From an uncultured Clostridium sp. (GTDB lineage Bacteria; Bacillota; Clostridia; UBA1212; UBA1255), in NCBI GenBank assembly GCA_900555605.1, contig USLW01000118.1, positions 1-6,545 on the forward strand: a stretch of 6,545 nt of DNA. The letters are read 5' to 3'. The position numbers and the translations under genes are program-made. Shown in pieces: positions 5,813 to 6,545 of this stretch. A model generated the notes under the pieces. It worked only from the letters and a program-made list of their open reading frames with translations, was not told the origin of the DNA and did not search any database. The stretch's first letter is position 1. Each line of letters starts with the position of its first letter.

Positions 5813-5842
5813 ATAATAGATTTAATGATTTGATATTGTCAA
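5813..5842 (-). promoter_or_regulatory. sigma-A promoter of the lipoprotein operon
   Basis: On the minus strand, perfect -35 TTGACA (5837-5842), an 18-base spacer and -10 TATTAT (5813-5818, 5 of 6 matches). The predicted start near 5806 gives an A/T-rich leader of about 50 bases to the ATG at 5756. No palindrome or riboswitch-like structure is visible around it, so it looks constitutive or regulated by something not evident here. Confidence 0.65.
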
Positions 5843-5957
5843 TACTATTTTTTTGCGTTTCCGCCATGATATCAATCTTCGCCCACGCGCCTAAACAGAT
5901 TGGCAGGACCATGCTGCGTTAAAATGGGCCGCAGACTCGGCAAACCAATTCTCCATT
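5843..5957. other. no gene seen between the lipoprotein promoter and the HNH remnant
   Basis: All frames are short or interrupted. A 33-residue minus-strand frame (5811-5912) has no ribosome site and overlaps the promoter. A plausible but unrecognised peptide (PILTQHGPANLFRRVGED) is readable on the minus strand before a stop and might be a scrap of another lost gene. Confidence 0.4.
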
Positions 5958-6203
5958 TTAGAAAAAGCTTTCTGTTAAGCCTGATTTTTGTATGCTTCTA
6001 TGTAATAGCTGAAAAACAACGATTTTTAGGGATTTTATAAGCCTTCTGAGAGACCTGTTCAGACTTTTCATTTGCTCCGGGCGAAACAAATAATTTTTAT
6101 CAAAAGCCGTATGACAATTAGGGCATAAAACTAATAAATTTTCAGACGTATTGGGTGCTGTTTGGCAATCAGGAAGCATGTGCGCCTTTTCAATTATGGT
6201 CAA
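5958..6203 (-). pseudogene. HNH endonuclease remnant (C-terminal part)
   Basis: The frame from a TTG at 6203 encodes 81 residues. Residues 5-37 carry an HNH core: IEKAHMLPD (first His), then NTSENLLVLCPNCH and TAFDKN (Asn, CxxCH). HNH nucleases of this type usually have an N-terminal CxxC that completes a zinc site with the CPNC; it is absent, although the frame is open up to about 6344. No ATG and no ribosome site precede the core. The basic tail (LNRSLRRLIKSL) could bind DNA. It is therefore most likely the decayed or truncated end of a nuclease gene, from a restriction, phage or intron context that cannot be told from here. Confidence 0.55.
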
Positions 6204-6295
6204 AAAAAGGCATATAGAACCAACGGCGATCAGAATCTTACCGCAGACTCTTCCCCACGATGAAGCCCTTGAATTAAGAAAATCCGCATAAATAC

Positions 6296-6326
6296 AGGTT
6301 TTTTCGGGGGATACCCCTATAAACCT
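6296..6326. repeat. composite inverted repeat between two gene remnants
   Basis: Outer arms AGGTTT (6296-6301) and AAACCT (6321-6326) enclose an inner GGGG/CCCC stem (6307-6310 with 6314-6317) closed by a 3-base loop ATA, with a small asymmetric internal bulge. No T-run follows on the plus strand; the minus strand has only a short T-rich stretch within the stem. Role unknown. Confidence 0.4.
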
Positions 6327-6337
6327 TAAGCCAATAA

Positions 6338-6545
6338 GCCGCGTTTAAGCCAAATAACACCCTTTGCGCCGAGACTGACACCGATGCCGAAATTGCGCAG
6401 ACAGCTTATGATTGGATTTTCAGCAACATTACTTATGATTACGGCTACGATGAGCCGTTCCAATATTTCAACATAAACAAAATTTGAGCCGCGGACATTT
6501 TCTTGGACTATTCAAGCTGCTAATCCAAGGCTCTGCCTGTACTCC
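6338..6545 (+). pseudogene. transglutaminase-like domain remnant with two in-frame stops
   Basis: In the frame after a stop at 6335-6337, codons from about 6371 read ETDTDAEIAQTAYDWIFSN, then ITYDYGYDEPFQYFNINKI. A helix of this kind followed by YDWI..NITYDY is the start of transglutaminase-like (bacterial cysteine protease-like) domains. After TGA at 6485-6487 the same frame continues AADIFLDYSSC, TAA at 6521-6523, then SKALPVL. This matches the family pattern in which GVC is followed by Ala four residues after the catalytic Cys. Two stops in an otherwise aligned frame, and no start codon, indicate a decayed gene; it continues beyond the right edge. Homology is judged by eye. Confidence 0.5.

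Noticed and set aside
5811..5912. 33-codon minus-strand frame starting MVLPICLGAW
   Set aside because: No ribosome site, no recognised similarity, and it runs through the lipoprotein operon promoter.
5929..6250. Decamer CCGCAGACTC present at 5929 and 6241
   Set aside because: The match does not extend beyond ten bases and the flanks differ; consistent with chance, not a target-site duplication.
1..6545. CRISPR arrays, tRNA, rRNA, riboswitch or complete insertion sequence
   Set aside because: No regularly spaced repeats, no cloverleaf or rRNA-like sequence, no recognised riboswitch core, and no transposase motif were seen on either strand.

Overview
The window looks like chromosomal DNA of an anaerobic Firmicute, most likely a gut-type Clostridium relative. 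The signs are strong AGGAGG-type ribosome sites, sigma-A promoters with perfect TTGACA boxes, two short Gram-positive style lipoprotein signal peptides, a CadC-type regulator, and a piece of a DUF1848 gene, a family I associate with Clostridia. This is inference from style and families; no rRNA or other phylogenetic marker is present.

Bases 1-3370 hold a minus-strand heavy-metal resistance operon. In transcription order it has a sigma-A promoter with an overlapping palindromic operator, a CadC/SmtB-type ArsR repressor carrying both known metal-site signatures, a free-standing HMA metal-binding protein of about 72 residues, a CadA/ZntA-type Zn/Cd/Pb-exporting P1B-ATPase that lacks its own N-terminal metal-binding domain, and a SufC-like ABC ATPase. 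The ABC gene overlaps the end of the exporter gene by 7 bases and runs off the left edge. The repressor would release DNA when Zn, Cd or Pb rises, the small protein could bind or hand over metal, and the pump would export it. The SufC-like ATPase suggests a link to Fe-S cluster assembly or repair, but this depends on genes to the left of the window.

Bases 3371-3776 hold a plus-strand remnant of a DUF1848 gene truncated at both ends, followed by three closely spaced hairpins, two of them with perfect 15-16 bp arms. The end of recognisable homology coincides with the first hairpin.

Bases 3777-5842 hold a second minus-strand operon with its own promoter. It encodes two predicted surface lipoproteins: a ComEC-like metallo-beta-lactamase-fold protein with a complete HxHxDH motif, then a LamG/concanavalin-like domain protein on a Thr/Pro-rich stalk. 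They probably act together outside the membrane; the substrate is unknown.

Bases 5843-6545 contain no intact gene. There is an HNH-nuclease C-terminal remnant (minus), a composite hairpin, and a transglutaminase-like remnant (plus) interrupted by two in-frame stops. This looks like a decaying chromosomal junction.
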